NCBI GenBank assembly: GCA_036897445.1 | Contig: JAYMTL010000003.1 | Location: 87,001-151,000, forward strand | Direction of reading: 5' to 3' | From: Pelargonium tetragonum | Taxonomy: Eukaryota; Streptophyta; Magnoliopsida; Geraniales; Geraniaceae | Length of the DNA stretch: 64,000 nucleotides | In this document: piece after piece, positions 61,739 to 64,000 of the stretch | How positions within the stretch are numbered: the first letter of the stretch is position 1 | Layout: every line of letters begins with the position of its first letter | Program-made: the position numbers and the translations under genes | The notes under the pieces: model-generated | The model's database searches: none | What the model was told of the DNA's origin: nothing | The model's input: the letters and a program-made list of their open reading frames with translations, nothing else

Positions 61739-64000
61739 TTTTATATCACTTTGTCAAAACTAATTCCGATTCTTTTAGATATGTCTTTCCAGATTCTTAG
61801 AACTAATCTACTATAACTTTGAATTTCCTGCCTAAAAGACTCCTTAGACGGGCCGCCTAAATTGAAGAAAGTAAACCCAATCAAGTTTTAACTTAGTATT
61901 GCAAACACATTGCTTTAGCTGTTCTCTTATTTATTCCTAGAATTTCTAGAGAGTAGGCTTGCGGTCACTTAAGACTTTTCCTATTTCCTAAATTACTTTT
62001 CTTTTTATGGTTTGTTAATGCGAGGAACTCCCGCTAAATTAATTACTCCTTTTAGTAAGTCTTGGGGTGATTTAAAATGAAACGCGAGCCTTCTACTTTT
62101 AGAATTTATTACCATAAGCGAGTGGATTGCCCTTATGGATATAGGCTGCTTTAATAAAGAGTTAAACGAAGAACCCCTTGTGGAAAGGGGAATTAGAACC
62201 TAATTTTTCATTTTAAGGTATTTCTAAAGGGGTCCCTAGATCACAAGCAGGACTGTATTTGAAGAGTAATCGAGGGCAGCTTACATTATAAGTAAGGGGT
62301 CCGTGTATATAAGGAAAACTTTGATATCTCTTACTTTGGTTCAACAAAAGAAATTCTATAACAAGTCCCTTTTTCAGATAATCTTTATGTATCAGGTATT
62401 TATTATGCATCTATATTAGGAAGAAATAGATATTCTAGAGTAACCCTGCTAACAAAAGAAAAAGGTTAGCTATAGACTTGCTAATAAGAAATTGACATCT
62501 ATTGTTTTACAATTTCTGGTTTTGTAGTTGAATTCTCGAATGAATTGCTAACCTTCCCAATACGCTAGAAAAGGATGTAATAAAGGGTAGTTTTCTACTG
62601 CATTGACAGGCCTCTTAATAGAATGTAGTTCTCATGCAAACATGGCGGAGAGTGCCTAAGGAAGAAGTCTTAATAAAATCCCAGTATAGGAAGCACTCAG
62701 AAAGTCAAAGTTTCGACTAACCTTTAGTAAATGCCAAAGCAAGGAGGCCTCAAAACCGAATAAATTATGCCCGCTGTTATAGGGAAGGGCAGTGAATTTT
62801 GTAGTAATAGAAGAAGCGTACTCATGTATAATGGTCGTGAAAAGTCTCAAAATTTATATAAAATCAGGATAAAATTAGAAACTTCTCGGCTTGGAAGTAA
62901 CATGCTTATACAGGATACATATATGTTACCAACGAAATCCTTAAGACACTCTTTTAAATATCTGATAGACTTTAATAAGAGGGCTCTATCAATGATAAAA
63001 ATTGAGATATTCCTTATAAAAAAGCCAAAGTCTTCGACTATCTGGATTCGTAACCTCTCAACCAAAGGGGATTCACGCTAGGAGTTCTGGAGAACCCATA
63101 CTTCGACTATGTTATATTCAAAATAGATTGCAGAATTAGAGTCTATTTTATATCAAAATCCAAAAAGGAAGGTTAAACTTTTACTAGAAAGTTGTATTAC
63201 TCTTTGCTCAAGCTTTGCGAACTCTCATCACGTAAGACGCTTCGAAAGGGGTCTTGTGTAATCGGATCCCTTAGTATAACAAGATCGTAACTTAAATCTA
63301 AAAATCCTCCTTCCTTCTTTTGAAGTATAAAATGACACTAATTGCCCGATCAGGCTTAGTTTTGGGGCACTAAGGCACACCACGAAAGGGCTATGACCAG
63401 TTCTCGGCATTCAAATAAATATTTGATAACACGACCCTTTTTTATGGAGCAAGGCCCTCTTCTAAAGTCTAAAGCCAAACTTCTTTTTTTAGTATGTCGA
63501 TTTACTCGTTGTCTTTATCTGGATAGCTTATAGGTTTCTTTAGTCTTTTTTAAGGTAGAGTAAGGAAAAAGGAAACCTCGGGCAGCTGCTGCAGGCGAAA
63601 AGAGGTTTTAAGATATAGTTTATCAGCCTTAAGGATGGGCGAGTCATTTTATTAGGAGCCCTACACCCTTTTATGACACCTATTAAATTGAGATTGTCCT
63701 AGAAATTTTGAGAGGGGGTAATATACTGCTTTTATACTTTTATAAACTTTCCACACCCCTTTCCCTCTTAAAAAGTCATTCCTTTCCACCTTAAAGGTCC
63801 TTTATGACTTCCTTCGTTAACCGGATCCGGAAGGAAAGCAGCCCATACTTCTTTAGCTCTACATATACTTACTCCTTGTCGGAAACTTCTAAACAAGTAG
63901 AATTTCCTACTCCCTGCATTTAGGAAATTCTTAATTTTAAATAAGGCTTTCTTGTTAACCAAGAATGGAAATACCCAATCAAGACTAGTACTCAACTCTT
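61739..64000. other. AT-rich block to the window end
   Basis: It contains the longest ATG-type frame of the window (62767-63081, +, 104 codons) and an opposite overlapping frame (62847-63065, -). Neither has a motif, membrane pattern or neighbour that supports a gene. The last 250 bases hold another motif-free minus frame (63768-63995). No RNA gene seen. Confidence 0.45.

Noticed and set aside
62767-63081. 104-codon + strand frame, the longest in the window
   Set aside because: No motif, no supporting neighbour and an overlapping opposite frame. Several frames of about this size are expected by chance in 64 kb of this composition.
1-64000. A reassigned genetic code (UAA/UAG as sense) hiding genes across the window
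   Set aside because: TAA and TAG are abundant because the DNA is TpA-rich, and frames lacking TGA alone are expected to run for hundreds of codons by chance. Coding-type bias is confined to short stretches. A codon-periodicity scan would settle it.
1-64000. CRISPR array or long tandem array behind the regular GC dyads
   Set aside because: The sequence between neighbouring dyads and the dyads themselves vary; there is no constant repeat longer than about ten bases.

Overview
This 64 kb window is AT-rich and almost empty of recognisable genes. No start-to-stop frame exceeds 104 codons. I recognise no rRNA gene, no respiratory-chain or ribosomal protein gene, and no transposase or reverse transcriptase. 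The only well-supported genes are two tRNAs on the + strand with organelle/bacterial-type structure: an initiator-like tRNA-Met(CAU) at 39229-39301 and a long-variable-arm tRNA-Ser(GCU) at 48031-48119. Several weaker tRNA-like sequences (5.7, 21.5, 26.3, 39.0 and 43.6 kb) look like worn tRNA genes. The best fit is a very gene-poor part of a large, expanded mitochondrial genome, perhaps of a plant, alga or fungus. A nuclear AT-rich region carrying inserted mitochondrial DNA is the main alternative. I cannot decide between them from sequence alone.

Layout. 1-39 kb is non-coding, AT-rich sequence holding scattered copies of a strand-biased dispersed repeat (A-rich and lysine-coding on one strand, T-rich on the other) near 9.4, 15.5, 18.5, 23.8-24.4 and 36.4 kb. 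A compositional island at 36.7-38.4 kb contains a short stretch with protein-like codon-position bias. The tRNA-Met gene follows at 39.2 kb and the tRNA-Ser gene at 48.0 kb. Further copies of the dispersed repeat lie at 48.4-49.1, 49.6, 56.5, 59.9, 60.7 and 61.7 kb. A second compositional island lies at 53.3-54.3 kb. A diverged direct duplication links 35.6 kb with 54.4 kb, and a 24-base identical repeat links 38.1 kb with 61.5 kb.

Two window-wide textures stand out. First, small GC-rich dyads of the form (A)GGG-N-CCC(T) recur throughout, often about 60-90 bases apart. Second, much of the window has an excess of TpA with few CpA/TpG, a pattern resembling fungal repeat-induced point mutation, while the islands at about 12.1, 36.7-38.4 and 53.3-54.3 kb look different. 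These are eye counts on short samples, not full statistics. No genes here visibly form an operon or pathway.
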